A stretch of DNA of 64,000 bases from Roseiflexus castenholzii DSM 13941. GTDB taxonomy: Bacteria; Chloroflexota; Chloroflexia; Chloroflexales; Roseiflexaceae. Shown here one piece after another: positions 33,677 to 43,174 of the stretch (positions are counted from its first letter, which is position 1; the number at the start of each line of letters is the position of its first letter). Where the stretch lies: positions 1,798,001-1,862,000 of the forward strand of contig NC_009767.1 of NCBI RefSeq assembly GCF_000017805.1, in the 5' to 3' direction. Below the pieces are notes generated by a model. It was not told the origin of the DNA, did no database searches, and saw only the letters and a list, made by a program, of their open reading frames with translations. A program made the position numbers and the translations under genes.

Positions 33677-34720
33677 ATGTCATTGATCGATCAGTTGAAT
33701 CAGCTTGAACAGGAGGCGCTCGCAGCGCTTGATCATGCCGCCGATCTGACGGCGCTCGCCGAATGGAAGAGCGCCTATCTTGGCAAGCAGGGGGCGCTTT
33801 CGCGTTTGAGTCGGGGGCTTGGCGCGCTGCCGGCCGAGGAACGTCCGGCTGCCGGAGCGCGTTTCAATGCCGCACGCGCCACGCTCGAACAGGCGCTCGA
33901 ACGCGCTGAAGCGCAGTTGAAACGCGCGGCGCGTCAGCACGCCTTTGAAGCCGATCAGGTCGATGTTACCCTTCCCGGACGCGCTCCCGCCGTCGGACGG
34001 TTGCACCCCACCACGCAGATGCTTCGCACGATCTACACGATTCTGGGGGAGATGGGGTTTCAGGTGTGGGAAAGCCCGGAAGTCGAAACCGATGAGTTCA
34101 ACTTCCAGTTGCTCAATATGCCACCAGACCATCCGGCGCGCGATATGTGGGATACATTCTATGTCGAAACTGCGTCCGGCGAACCGACGCTCCTGTTGCG
34201 CACGCATACGTCGCCGGGGCAGATCTATGCGATGCGCGCCAATGCGCCAAATCCGGTGCGCGCCATTCTGCCCGGCAAGTGTTATCGCTACGAACAGGTG
34301 ACGGCGCGCCACGAGATGCAGTTCTTTCAGGTTGAAGGCATTGCCATCGGTGAACGGATTTCCTTCGCCGACCTGAAGGGAACGCTGGTGGCCTTCGCCG
34401 AACGGCTGTACGGTAAAGGGGTGAAAACCCGCTTCCGTCCGAGTTACTTCCCCTTCACCGAGCCAAGCGTCGAGTTCGATATCGAGTGCTTCCTCTGCGG
34501 CGGCGCGGGGTGTCGCGTCTGTAAGCATTCCGGGTGGCTCGAAATCCTTGGCGCGGGCATGATCCATCCCACGGTGTTGCGCAATGGCGGGTACGACCCG
34601 GAAAAGGTCAGCGGGTTTGCGTTCGGGATGGGACCAGAACGGATGGCGATGTTGCGCTATGGTATTGACGACATTCGCTGGTTCTTCAGCGGCGATGAGC
34701 GGTTTCTGCAACAGTTCTGA
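33677..34720 (+). CDS. pheS: Phenylalanyl-tRNA synthetase alpha subunit
   Basis: 347 aa from the ATG at 33677, with GGAGG just upstream; an in-frame start at 33545 lies inside the T-box leader. An N-terminal coiled coil (about 5-90) is followed by the class II core: motif 1 at about residue 105 (HPTTQMLRTIYTILGEMGFQVWESPEVETDEFNFQLLN), motif 2 RTHTSPGQIYAM... RYEQVTARHEMQFFQVEG, a Cys-rich segment (CFLCGGAGCRVC) and motif 3 GFAFGMGPERMAMLRYGIDDIR. Pairs with PheT as an alpha2-beta2 enzyme. Unusually, a membrane protein gene separates pheS from pheT, overlapping pheS by TGATG. Confidence 0.95.
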   Translation: MSLIDQLNQLEQEALAALDHAADLTALAEWKSAYLGKQGALSRLSRGLGALPAEERPAAGARFNAARATLEQALERAEAQLKRAARQHAFEADQVDVTLPGRAPAVGRLHPTTQMLRTIYTILGEMGFQVWESPEVETDEFNFQLLNMPPDHPARDMWDTFYVETASGEPTLLLRTHTSPGQIYAMRANAPNPVRAILPGKCYRYEQVTARHEMQFFQVEGIAIGERISFADLKGTLVAFAERLYGKGVKTRFRPSYFPFTEPSVEFDIECFLCGGAGCRVCKHSGWLEILGAGMIHPTVLRNGGYDPEKVSGFAFGMGPERMAMLRYGIDDIRWFFSGDERFLQQF

Positions 34721-36552
34721 TGAAAGCTCGATTGCCGCTCATTGCGCTGGTTGCGCTCTTTCTGGCGCTCTGCGTCCTGTACAATCTGACGACGCCGCTC
34801 GGCGAGGGACCGGACGAACCGGGGCATGCGGCGTATGTGTTCTTCGTGGCGCGCGAGAGGCGATTGCCGGTGCAGTGTCTGCCGCCATGTGTCAGCGATG
34901 TGCCGGGGTCGGGGCATCATCCGCCGCTCGCCTATCTGCTGGCGACCCCGGCGGCGCTCTGGTTGCCGCACCCGTTGCGCGCCTTCGATCTGCCCGGAAA
35001 TCCGCGCTTCACCTGGGCGGGTGGCGATCAGGTGAATGCTGTTGCGCACGGGAGCCGTGAGCAGTGGCCCTGGGACGCGCAGGTGTGGGCATGGCGTCTG
35101 GCGCGCGGGGTGTCGAGCCTGGCGGGCGCGGCGACGGTGGTCTTCACGTATCTGGCGGTACGTGCGTTGCACCGCTCCACAGAGCATGCGGCGAATGGCG
35201 ATCTGATGGCATTGCTGGCGGCGGCGCTGGTCGCCCTCAACCCACAATTCATTTTTATCTCGTCGCTGATCAGCAACGATGCGCTGCTGGCGGCGCTTGG
35301 CGCGGCGCTGCTCTGGCTGGTCGTCAGCAGTCCGCGGTCGTTGCTGCGCGCCATGCTGATTGGTGTCGTTCTGGGACTGGCGTTGATTACCAAACAGAGT
35401 GCATGGGTGTTTGCGCCGTTTGTGTTTGTGTGGTGTGTAACGGGTGGTGTGGCGCATATGAGCGCGAAAACGTTGCATCCTTTGCATGCGGCGGATGGAA
35501 GTGCGGCAACGCCGCGCTCCTCTATGGCGGTGGTGGTTGCCGGGGCGATGATCATCGCTGGTTGGTGGTATCTGCGGAATTGGCAATTGTATGGCGATCC
35601 GCTTGGTTTGCAGGCGTTTCGGGCGGAATTTGCCACGCAGGCGTTCGACGCAACCAATCTGGCAGTCTGGGCAGGTGCGCTGACAGCTCTCTATGAATCG
35701 TTCTGGGCGCGTTTTGGTTGGATGAATCTTCCGGCGCCACCGTGGACGATGGCAGTGTACGTGGCGCTGCTTGCGGTATCGGTCGCCGGTTGGGTGCGGT
35801 TGCTGGCGCGCCCGAATAAGGCAATCTGCCGATGGACCTGGCAACTGGCGGCGCTGCCAATCCTGTCCCTGGTGTGGGTTGTGAGTTTCGCCTTCACCGC
35901 CGGGTTGGTCGCCTGGCAGGGGCGGCTTCTCTTTCCGGCAATCGCTGCCATCGCAACGCTCCTGGCATGCGGATTGAGTGTCTGGCTTCGTCATGGTGCG
36001 TCGGTGATGCTGCTCATTGTCGGAATGGCGGGTATTGCGGCATGGTTGCCGGTCAGCGTGATTCGGCCAGCCTATCCGTTTCAAACGCTCTCCTCATCGG
36101 CGGTGCGCGCCTGGGAGGGACACGAGACCTACGCACGCTTCGCGCGTTCGACCGAACCCGGCGCGGTAATCCGTCGCTGGCGGATCGAAGGGACGCCCCG
36201 CCCTGGCGCAACGATTGAACTGGCGCTGCTCTGGAATGCTGTGTCGCGCCAGGACCGCGACTGGTGGACGTTCGTGCATCTGGTTGACGCCAACCGGCGG
36301 ATTGTGACGGAAGACAACCGTGAGCCGCGCAATGGCGCCTACCCAATGTCGCAGTGGGTGGCAGGGGATTGGGTCGAGGCGCGCTACTCGCTGGCAATTC
36401 CCGCCCATCTTTCTCCCGGCGAGTATGCGCTGTGGGTCGGTTTATGGGACCCGGCGACCGGACGGCGCGCGGCGTTCTTCGATGATGACAATGTGTACGA
36501 TCCTGACGGCGATCACGTCGTGCTGACCACTCTGATGATCACCAGTCCATAA
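34720..36552 (+). CDS. DUF2142-like multi-spanning membrane protein, possible GT-C glycosyltransferase
   Basis: 610 aa. N-terminal hydrophobic helix (about 6-25), a first extracytoplasmic loop with GEGPDEPGHAAYVFFV near residue 29 where Asp/Glu residues sit like the catalytic site of GT-C enzymes, then about ten predicted membrane helices and a C-terminal soluble region (about 470-610) rich in beta-strand and Trp. The motif PDEPGHAAY is typical of DUF2142 and of some ArnT-like proteins. Its substrate is unknown. The start codon overlaps the pheS stop, and pheT follows 9 nt later, so it is under the same T-box operon, an odd placement. Confidence 0.75.
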   Translation: MKARLPLIALVALFLALCVLYNLTTPLGEGPDEPGHAAYVFFVARERRLPVQCLPPCVSDVPGSGHHPPLAYLLATPAALWLPHPLRAFDLPGNPRFTWAGGDQVNAVAHGSREQWPWDAQVWAWRLARGVSSLAGAATVVFTYLAVRALHRSTEHAANGDLMALLAAALVALNPQFIFISSLISNDALLAALGAALLWLVVSSPRSLLRAMLIGVVLGLALITKQSAWVFAPFVFVWCVTGGVAHMSAKTLHPLHAADGSAATPRSSMAVVVAGAMIIAGWWYLRNWQLYGDPLGLQAFRAEFATQAFDATNLAVWAGALTALYESFWARFGWMNLPAPPWTMAVYVALLAVSVAGWVRLLARPNKAICRWTWQLAALPILSLVWVVSFAFTAGLVAWQGRLLFPAIAAIATLLACGLSVWLRHGASVMLLIVGMAGIAAWLPVSVIRPAYPFQTLSSSAVRAWEGHETYARFARSTEPGAVIRRWRIEGTPRPGATIELALLWNAVSRQDRDWWTFVHLVDANRRIVTEDNREPRNGAYPMSQWVAGDWVEARYSLAIPAHLSPGEYALWVGLWDPATGRRAAFFDDDNVYDPDGDHVVLTTLMITSP

Positions 36553-36561
36553 GGAGTTTCT

Positions 36562-39063
36562 ATGCGTGTTCCTCTATCCTGGCTGAAAGAGTTCGTTGAC
36601 ATTACCCTGTCGGTCGAAGAACTTGCCGAACGGCTGACTCGTGCAGGGCTGGAGTGTGAGGGGATCGAACGGATTGGGGTCGAAGGCGCCGATCTGCCGT
36701 GGGACCCGGAGAAGATCGTGATCGGCGGCATTCTCGAAGTACGGCAGCACCCGAATGCCGACCGTCTGGTTCTCGCGGATGTGGATTACGGCGCCGGCGC
36801 GCCACACACGGTCGTCACCGGTGCGCCCAATCTCTTCCCCTACAAAGACAAAGGGCGCCTGTCGCAGCCGCTCAAGGGGGTCTTCGCGCGCGAAGGCGCG
36901 GAATTGTACGATGGTCATGCCGAAGGCTGGGTGAAGATGCGTCTGAAGGGGCGCCCGGTGCGCGGCATCATGTCGGACGCGATGCTCTGCTCGGAAAAGG
37001 AACTCGGTCTGTCCGAAGACCACGAAGGTATTCTGATCCTGCCGGACGATGCGCCGGTCGGGATGCCGTTGCGCGACTACCTTGGCGATGTGGTGCTGAA
37101 GTTCGATGTGCTGCCGAATATGGCGCGTTGTCTGTCGATCCTCGGCGTGGCGCGCGAAATCGCGGCGCTCACCGGCGCGTCGTTGCGCATGCCGGAGATG
37201 AACGTGGTTGAGCATGGTCCCCCAATCGAAGGGCGCGTCCGCGTGACAATCGAGGAACCCGACCTTTGCCCGCGCTTTACGGCGACTCTGATTGAGGGGG
37301 TCACGATTGGTCCGTCGCCGCTCTGGATGCAGCGCCGCCTGACGATGGCAGGCATGCGCCCGATCAACAACATTGTGGACATCAGCAACTATGTGATGCT
37401 CGAATTCGGCGGACCCAACCACATGTTCGACGCCGACCGCGTGGCAGACCAGCATTTGATCATTCGCCTGGCGCGCCTCGGTGAGCGCCTGGTGACGCTC
37501 GACAACAAAGAGCACAACCTGGATGCGTCGCTCGGTGGCGGGATGCTGCCGCTGCTGGTGTGCGACCCACGGGGACCGCTCAGCCTGGCAGGGGTCATGG
37601 GAGGCGCATCGAGCGAGGTGAGCGCGACCACAACTCGTGTATTGCTCGAAGTCGCCGTGTGGGATCCGACGATCATCCGGCGGATGGGAACTGCGCTGCG
37701 GGCGCGTTCGGAGGCGTCGAAGCGCTTTGAGCGCGGCGTGGATTACGAGCTGCCGCCGCTGGTGCAGCGCCGTGCTCTCTCGCTACTGCAACGGATCGCC
37801 GGCGGCAAAGTAGCGCAGGGGATGGTGGACAACTATCCGCGTCCGTGGCAACCGGTGATCCTTGATCTGACGCCGCGCGAGGTGCGTCGAATCGTCGGCG
37901 TTGCGCTGAGTGCCACCGAGATTGCCGATCTGTTGCGTCCGCTGGGTTTCGCCTGCGATCTCATCGACAATGGCGCAGTTGTGCGCGTCACCGTGCCGAG
38001 TTCACGGCGCGATGTGACCATGCTTGCCGATCTGTGCGAAGAAGTAGCGCGCATGTACGGGTATGATCGCATTCCGTTGACCCTGATGGCGGACGCGTTG
38101 CCCGAACAGCGCAACAATTCGTCGCTGGAATTGGAACTGCGGGTGCGTGACCTGCTGGCAGGCGCCGGATTGGATGAGGCGATCACGTACTCGCTGACCA
38201 GTATGGCAGCGGTGGCGGCGGTCAATCCGGCGGACGCGGACCCATCGCGCTATCTGCGGCTGGCGAACCCGCTGACCCCAGAACGCGAGTTTCTGCGCCG
38301 GTCGTTGCTGCCGACGCTGCTGGAGGCGCTGGCGCAGAACCTGCGCGAACGCGAACGAGTGCTCCTGTTCGAGATCGGGCGCGTTTACCTGAAACGCGCT
38401 CCTGGCAGCGATGAGCCGCGCCCCGAAGAACCGCGTCGACTGGCGCTGGCGCTGGCAGGTCGGCGGCACGAGCGCGCGTGGCATACATCGGACGAGACCT
38501 TCATGGATTTCTTCGACCTGAAGGGGGTTGTGGAGACGCTGCTGGCGCGGTTGAACATCTCCGGCGTGCAGTATGTTCCGGTGAGTGACGACCCGCGCTT
38601 CCATCCCGGGCGCGCGGCGCGGCTGGAACGCGATGGGCGCGTGCTCGGCGTCATCGGCGAGTTGCACCCCGATGTCTGTGAGCGGTTGGAGATCGCCGCG
38701 CCGCGCGCGATGGCCGCCGAACTCGATCTCGAACTGATCGGCGCACTGATCGAACCGGTGCGTTATCGCGCTATCTCGCGCTACCCGGCGACTACTCAGG
38801 ACCTGTCGCTGGTGGCGGCGATTGATGTGCCGGCGGAACGAGTGACAGTGACCATCCGCAAATATGCCGGTGCGCTGCTCGAGTCGCTAACGCTCTTCGA
38901 TGTGTACGAGAGCGAGCAGGTTGGCGTCGGCAAACGCAGCCTCACCTACCGGTTAGTGTTCCGCGCGCCGGACCGCACTCTCAACGACGCCGAGATTGCG
39001 AAAATCCGTCAGAAAATCGTGCGCGGGCTGGAACACGACCTTGGCGCGACGATTCGGGGATAA
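36562..39063 (+). CDS. pheT: Phenylalanyl-tRNA synthetase beta subunit
   Basis: 833 aa, usual length. Ribosome-binding site AAGGAG 5-6 nt before the ATG. N-terminal tRNA-binding EMAP/OB-like domain (about 40-150, IVIGGILEVRQHPNADRLVLADVDYG), B3/B4 editing region (about 200-400), B5 domain near 410-480, class II core near 490-690 (RRDVTMLADLCEEVARMYGYDRIP) and a C-terminal anticodon-binding FDX domain (about 735-833, AISRYPATTQDLSLVAAIDV). With PheS it charges tRNA-Phe and edits Tyr-tRNA-Phe. Last gene of the T-box operon. Confidence 0.96.
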   Translation: MRVPLSWLKEFVDITLSVEELAERLTRAGLECEGIERIGVEGADLPWDPEKIVIGGILEVRQHPNADRLVLADVDYGAGAPHTVVTGAPNLFPYKDKGRLSQPLKGVFAREGAELYDGHAEGWVKMRLKGRPVRGIMSDAMLCSEKELGLSEDHEGILILPDDAPVGMPLRDYLGDVVLKFDVLPNMARCLSILGVAREIAALTGASLRMPEMNVVEHGPPIEGRVRVTIEEPDLCPRFTATLIEGVTIGPSPLWMQRRLTMAGMRPINNIVDISNYVMLEFGGPNHMFDADRVADQHLIIRLARLGERLVTLDNKEHNLDASLGGGMLPLLVCDPRGPLSLAGVMGGASSEVSATTTRVLLEVAVWDPTIIRRMGTALRARSEASKRFERGVDYELPPLVQRRALSLLQRIAGGKVAQGMVDNYPRPWQPVILDLTPREVRRIVGVALSATEIADLLRPLGFACDLIDNGAVVRVTVPSSRRDVTMLADLCEEVARMYGYDRIPLTLMADALPEQRNNSSLELELRVRDLLAGAGLDEAITYSLTSMAAVAAVNPADADPSRYLRLANPLTPEREFLRRSLLPTLLEALAQNLRERERVLLFEIGRVYLKRAPGSDEPRPEEPRRLALALAGRRHERAWHTSDETFMDFFDLKGVVETLLARLNISGVQYVPVSDDPRFHPGRAARLERDGRVLGVIGELHPDVCERLEIAAPRAMAAELDLELIGALIEPVRYRAISRYPATTQDLSLVAAIDVPAERVTVTIRKYAGALLESLTLFDVYESEQVGVGKRSLTYRLVFRAPDRTLNDAEIAKIRQKIVRGLEHDLGATIRG

Positions 39064-39549
39064 ATGGGCAGGCGAGAAAGGCGCGACGGCGTACCGCACC
39101 GTCGTGAATGGATTGCACTGTCTTGAAGGCATAAAGTAGCGACGGCGCCCCGCACTGTCGCGCCTGGATCGCATCGTCGCCGCCCTGCAACCGGGGAACC
39201 GCGCCATCGGCGGTGCGCCGGGTGGTTCCGTGATTGGGTATCCCGCCGATGATCGCCCACACGGAAACGTAGCCTCACGAACGTCGGGCGCCTTTCCGAC
39301 CCGTAGCGCAGTATGATCGCCCGCGCAGAGACGTATCCTCGGCAGAAATCTCACGGGTCGGGGAAGGCTTCACCCTGCTTCGCTCGCGACAAGTCGCCTG
39401 GGGCAAGTCTGCCCACGTTGAACGTTCAACATTCAACGTTCAACGTCCCCGCCTCGTACACGTGTGCGGGTGTGGTACAATGACGTCAGGCAGCGTCGCG
39501 TGACCGCCGCGCCCTGCCCGGAAACCGGATGTACCAGGGAGGACCACGT
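39064..39549. other. Spacer with inverted repeats, no gene
   Basis: About 490 bp. Near 39417-39444 it has nested gttcaacattcaacgttcaa, a palindromic cluster also seen at about 45905 and 46502. No convincing coding frame. Confidence 0.45.
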
Positions 39550-40569
39550 ATGACGCAAACGACCATTCCCGTCGCGCCGTCGGACGCGGCGCCAGCCGAC
39601 GACCCGTTCCGCTACGGCTGGCGTTTCGTGCCGCGCCCAACTCCCGATGATCCCAACCATCTCGAACAGGTTCCGCTCACGCTGGAGGACGTCCTGCACC
39701 CGGAAGTGGGAGATTTCATCGTGCATAACGATCGCCACGAGACCGACCGCATGTATCTGACGGAAGTGCTACGCATGCGCCTGGAGGAGTCGGGCGCGGC
39801 GATCGTGCTGACCGATGTGCGCATTGCGTGGGACGTGCCCGACCTGCGCCCGCACGGACCGGATGTGACAGTCATTCCGGGCGTGCAGGAACGCCAGAAC
39901 TGGAGCACGTTCGAGGTGGCGGTCGAGGGCGCGCGTCCGGCGCTGATTATCGAAATCACCTCGCCGGAGACGCGCGAGAACGACCTGGAGCGCAAGGTGG
40001 AGCACTATGCGCGAGCGGGGGTGGCGCAGTACGTGATTGTGGACGATGTCAGTCGTGGTCGTCGGGAGCGGCGTCTGCGCCTGCTCGACTACTGGCTGGA
40101 GGGGGGCGCATACCGGTTGCACCCGCCGGATACGGCGGGACGGGTGCATCTGATAGTGGCCAACCTGTGGCTGGGCATCGAGCAGGATCACGTCGTCTGC
40201 TACGACGAACACGGCGTTCCGTTCGGCGACTACGCGACTGTTGTGCGGCAGGCGGCGGAGGCGATAGCGCGGGCGCAGCGCGAAGCGGAGCGAGCACAGC
40301 GCGAAGCGGAGCGGGCGCAACGTGAAGCGCAGGCGCGCGAAGCCGAAGCGCGCGCGCGACAGGCAGCCGAGGAGCGGGCGCAGCGCGAAGCGGAGCGGGC
40401 GCAACGTGAAGCGCGCGCGCGACAGGCAGCCGAGGAGCGGGCGCAGCGCGAAGCGGAGCGGGCGCAACGTGAAGCGCAGGCGCGCGAAGCCGAAGCGCGC
40501 GCGCGACAGGCAGCCGAGGAGCGGCTGCGCGCGCTCGAAGAGGAACTGCGCCGGTTGCGCGGCGGTTAA
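39550..40569 (+). CDS. Uma2-family (PD-(D/E)XK fold) protein with repetitive coiled-coil tail
   Basis: 339 aa from the ATG at 39550, with GGGAGG upstream. Residues about 20-200 match the Uma2 domain: an N-terminal LTLEDVLHPEVGDFIVHNDRH, then GPDVTVIPGVQ, a central LIIEITSPETRENDLERKVEHYARAGVAQYVIVDD (the E-x-K catalytic arrangement of the nuclease fold). The final 110 residues are an Arg/Glu/Ala coiled coil made of near-perfect repeats of REAERAQREAQ and ARQAAEERAQ, encoded by tandem DNA repeats at about 40260-40520. Uma2 genes are numerous in such genomes and their role is unknown. Solitary gene. Confidence 0.85.
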   Translation: MTQTTIPVAPSDAAPADDPFRYGWRFVPRPTPDDPNHLEQVPLTLEDVLHPEVGDFIVHNDRHETDRMYLTEVLRMRLEESGAAIVLTDVRIAWDVPDLRPHGPDVTVIPGVQERQNWSTFEVAVEGARPALIIEITSPETRENDLERKVEHYARAGVAQYVIVDDVSRGRRERRLRLLDYWLEGGAYRLHPPDTAGRVHLIVANLWLGIEQDHVVCYDEHGVPFGDYATVVRQAAEAIARAQREAERAQREAERAQREAQAREAEARARQAAEERAQREAERAQREARARQAAEERAQREAERAQREAQAREAEARARQAAEERLRALEEELRRLRGG

Positions 40570-41112
40570 TGGCGTAGATGAACGTCGCCTGTGCTCACTT
40601 CGGTCGGGTTGGAGATGCAATGTTGGGTCGCGTCGCTTCCTGCCCAATCAGGCGGCGAAGCGCCAACTCCAGGTAGCGGTCGGGGAACAGGCGCAGCCGT
40701 GCGTTCAGCATCCGACGCGCCGCCGGGCTATTCCTGCAACATTTCACGAAGAGTGGAGGGCATTCAGCACATAATTGAGATGCGGCGAATAAGGACTGTA
40801 GCGATGTGCCTGAAACCGAAGATCGAGCACGTCAGGCAATCCACGCCGCTCGATAGCGCGTCAGGAACCATGCCGGTTTGTGGATTTCCAGAATGGCGCA
40901 TTCAATGCCGGTGAACCAGTGCCATCGGATGGTCTCGGCCATCAGTGTGCAGTGGTCAGTTGCTGACCCCCTGACGTTTGGCAACGTTTCAACTCGCCCA
41001 TTTCGGTAACGAACATTCGCCCGATACGAACTTCGCCCCTCTTGTGCTGCACAGCGACGTTCCGTACAAAACTCACCCCCGGATGACCGCCGCCTGACCG
41101 GGTGCAAAGCAC
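40570..41112. other. Spacer, possibly degraded coding sequence
   Basis: About 540 bp with no credible gene. On the minus strand around 40832-40950 a frame ending ETIRWHWFTGIECAILEIH has an unusual, protein-like composition, but it is only a fragment with no start or partner. I cannot assign it. Confidence 0.35.
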
Positions 41113-42699
41113 TTACGGCGGCATCTGCCCTGCCGCGCCGCGGAGGGTCACCAACAGTTGCTCGACGGGCGCGAGGGCTGCAATCAGACGGTCACGTTCG
41201 TCGGGTTGCAGAAATGCGACCTGATTAATCGGCAGCGTATCGATCAGTTGCATTGCGCGTTCGCGCACGACTTCGACGGAGAACGGCGCTTGCGCCGTTA
41301 CAGTGCGACGTGCCAGGCGCTGGAGGAATTCCGGCAACGCTGATTGATCGCCTGGAAGTGGGGGCCAGCGGTCGGCATCCGCCCAGAGCGGCAGGTTGCG
41401 CCCGGCAAGCGCCAGACGAATCTCACGCTGCTCGTATGCCGTTGTCAAAACGTCGAGCGTTTGCACAGCATCGCTGTCGGTCAGCCAGTGCGTGTTTGCC
41501 ACTACCACGGTCCAGCGCCGTCCACCAATCGTGTTTGCCAGCAGGTCGAGGTGCCAGACCTGCGGGATAGCCTCCGGTAGCGCCAAATGGCGCCACAGCT
41601 CATCGTCGCCCTCAGCCGCGAGCGCGGCAGCAAGTGTCTGCAACAGGCGCAAACCCGGACGTAGTTCGATGTCGGGTGGCGCAGCGGCGTGCCAGATCAC
41701 CTTCTGTCCGCGAGTGTGCAGATGGGATGCAAGCGCGGCTGACAGGGCGAACGCTTCTTCAGTGTCGCCCCAGATAAGTGCCAGGCTATCGCGTCGCAGC
41801 GATGCGACGTACAGATCGAGTTCGGTTTCGTAACCAACCACAGATGCGGATGGAGGGGCATAGAAGTGCGCTGGCGGCGCTGGCGGCGGCAACGCTTCGA
41901 TAGCAGCGGGCATCAGGGTCGCCAGGCGCTCCAGCGCCTCGCGCTTCGCCCGGCTATAGGTGCTTGCACTCAATGCCAACGCTTCCTGGAGATCGACGCG
42001 CGTTTCACCCGCCTCATACTCACCGGCGATGATCAGGTAGTGTCGCCAGCGCGGGTCGTTCAGCACTGGACCGGCGTCGTCTGGTGGGCGCAATTGTTCG
42101 ATAGCGGCGCGCAGCGCTGCTTGCAGGCGGCGTCCACGCTGCTGAACATCGGTTTCGTCTGCCAGCAGCAGTTTTGCCAGATCGCTGCGTCCCAGGGTGA
42201 GCGGCGGGTCTTCGGGGAGCGCGACAAGCGCCTCGCGCAGCAGGCGTATGGTGGCGCTCTGTGCTCCAATGCCGCTTTCCTCATCGCGCAGACGCGCCAG
42301 CAGTCGGTAGAATGTGCTGCGTGGCACGTCGAGGATACCCTCGTTGCGCAAGCGTGCCTGCACCCTACGCCAGAGCACATTCGCCGCAATGCCTGGTTCA
42401 GCGGCGAGTTCCTGGCGCAGCGCGCGCGCCAGCGGACTGTTGCGCACAAAGTGACCTCCGCCGCGCTTGCGGCTCTTCAGCGCCGCCAGACCACCATGCC
42501 GGAAAGCTTCGCGCAGCCGCCGCAGGCTTTCGCGGCTGACGCCGAAGGTGCGCGCCACTTCCCCCGGTGCGCGCCCTTCGCGCAGCAGGGCTGCCAGCAT
42601 ACGGTACCGCCGTAGCGCCACCTCGTCGTTGCCGAACCGCTCGATCAGATCGGCGCTGGTCAGGCGCGGGAGTTCGAGTTCAGGCGTTACACTTCTCAT
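41113..42699 (-). CDS. HTH protein with degenerate ATPase-like C-terminal half
   Basis: 528 aa from the ATG at 42699, with GGAGTCG upstream. Residues about 35-70 form a helix-turn-helix of the transposase/IS630-like winged type (REGRAPGEVARTFGVSRESLRRLREAFRHGG). After a helical segment (100-260) comes FYAPPSASVVGYETELDLYV, the start pattern of a STAND/AAA ATPase near residue 280, but the expected P-loop reads LIWGDTEEAFALSAAL, lacking Gly-Lys-Thr; a Walker-B-like WTVVVANTHWL follows. It therefore probably cannot hydrolyse ATP. I do not recognise a family. It lies 475 bp downstream of the CHAT gene on the same strand. Confidence 0.7.
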   Translation of the reverse strand: MRSVTPELELPRLTSADLIERFGNDEVALRRYRMLAALLREGRAPGEVARTFGVSRESLRRLREAFRHGGLAALKSRKRGGGHFVRNSPLARALRQELAAEPGIAANVLWRRVQARLRNEGILDVPRSTFYRLLARLRDEESGIGAQSATIRLLREALVALPEDPPLTLGRSDLAKLLLADETDVQQRGRRLQAALRAAIEQLRPPDDAGPVLNDPRWRHYLIIAGEYEAGETRVDLQEALALSASTYSRAKREALERLATLMPAAIEALPPPAPPAHFYAPPSASVVGYETELDLYVASLRRDSLALIWGDTEEAFALSAALASHLHTRGQKVIWHAAAPPDIELRPGLRLLQTLAAALAAEGDDELWRHLALPEAIPQVWHLDLLANTIGGRRWTVVVANTHWLTDSDAVQTLDVLTTAYEQREIRLALAGRNLPLWADADRWPPLPGDQSALPEFLQRLARRTVTAQAPFSVEVVRERAMQLIDTLPINQVAFLQPDERDRLIAALAPVEQLLVTLRGAAGQMPP

Positions 42700-43174
42700 G
42701 CAACGACTCCAGGCTCTTTGAGACCTGCCAGACGGCGCCCAATAGAGACCTTCGCAAACAGGTCATACCGCTAATCAATCCGACTAGCGCGATCCTTCCG
42801 GGGATGCCATCCGGTGGGTGGCGCACTCGCGTGACGCCCAGCCGCACTTCGGAGCGTACCTCTTCGAGATCGGCACAGACTGCATTGCGCCATGCAACCT
42901 CGTTCAGAGACTGCCAGATGCCTGATTCAGGTTCGGCGCACCGGGGCGGTCCTGCCAGCGCCGCTCAGCACCGCTCTGGCGCAAGAACGGTTTGACCACC
43001 AGGCAGCGATGGGTCCTCGCCCCATCCCCGATTACCAATAGCCGGGTCCAGGACGATGCCGAAGCCGATGGTTCCAACCGGTCGCCACCTGCGCCTCCCG
43101 AAGCGCATGGTCGCGCGCGTGGAGCAACAGTCTCCCGGCGGGTGCGATGCCACTGATGACCGACGGTTGTACTG
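42700..43174. other. 475-bp spacer between CHAT and HTH genes, possible remnant
   Basis: No intact gene. On the minus strand, broken frames read protein-like, for example SLNEVAWRNAVCADLEEV... then GRIALVGLISGM, interrupted by stops and frame changes, which hints at an old pseudogene. I could not match it to a known family. Confidence 0.35.

Noticed and set aside
40832..41107. 91-aa minus-strand frame next to the HTH gene
   Set aside because: It has a plausible fragment (ETIRWHWFTGIECAILEIH) but no ribosome-binding site, family or partner; treated as spacer.
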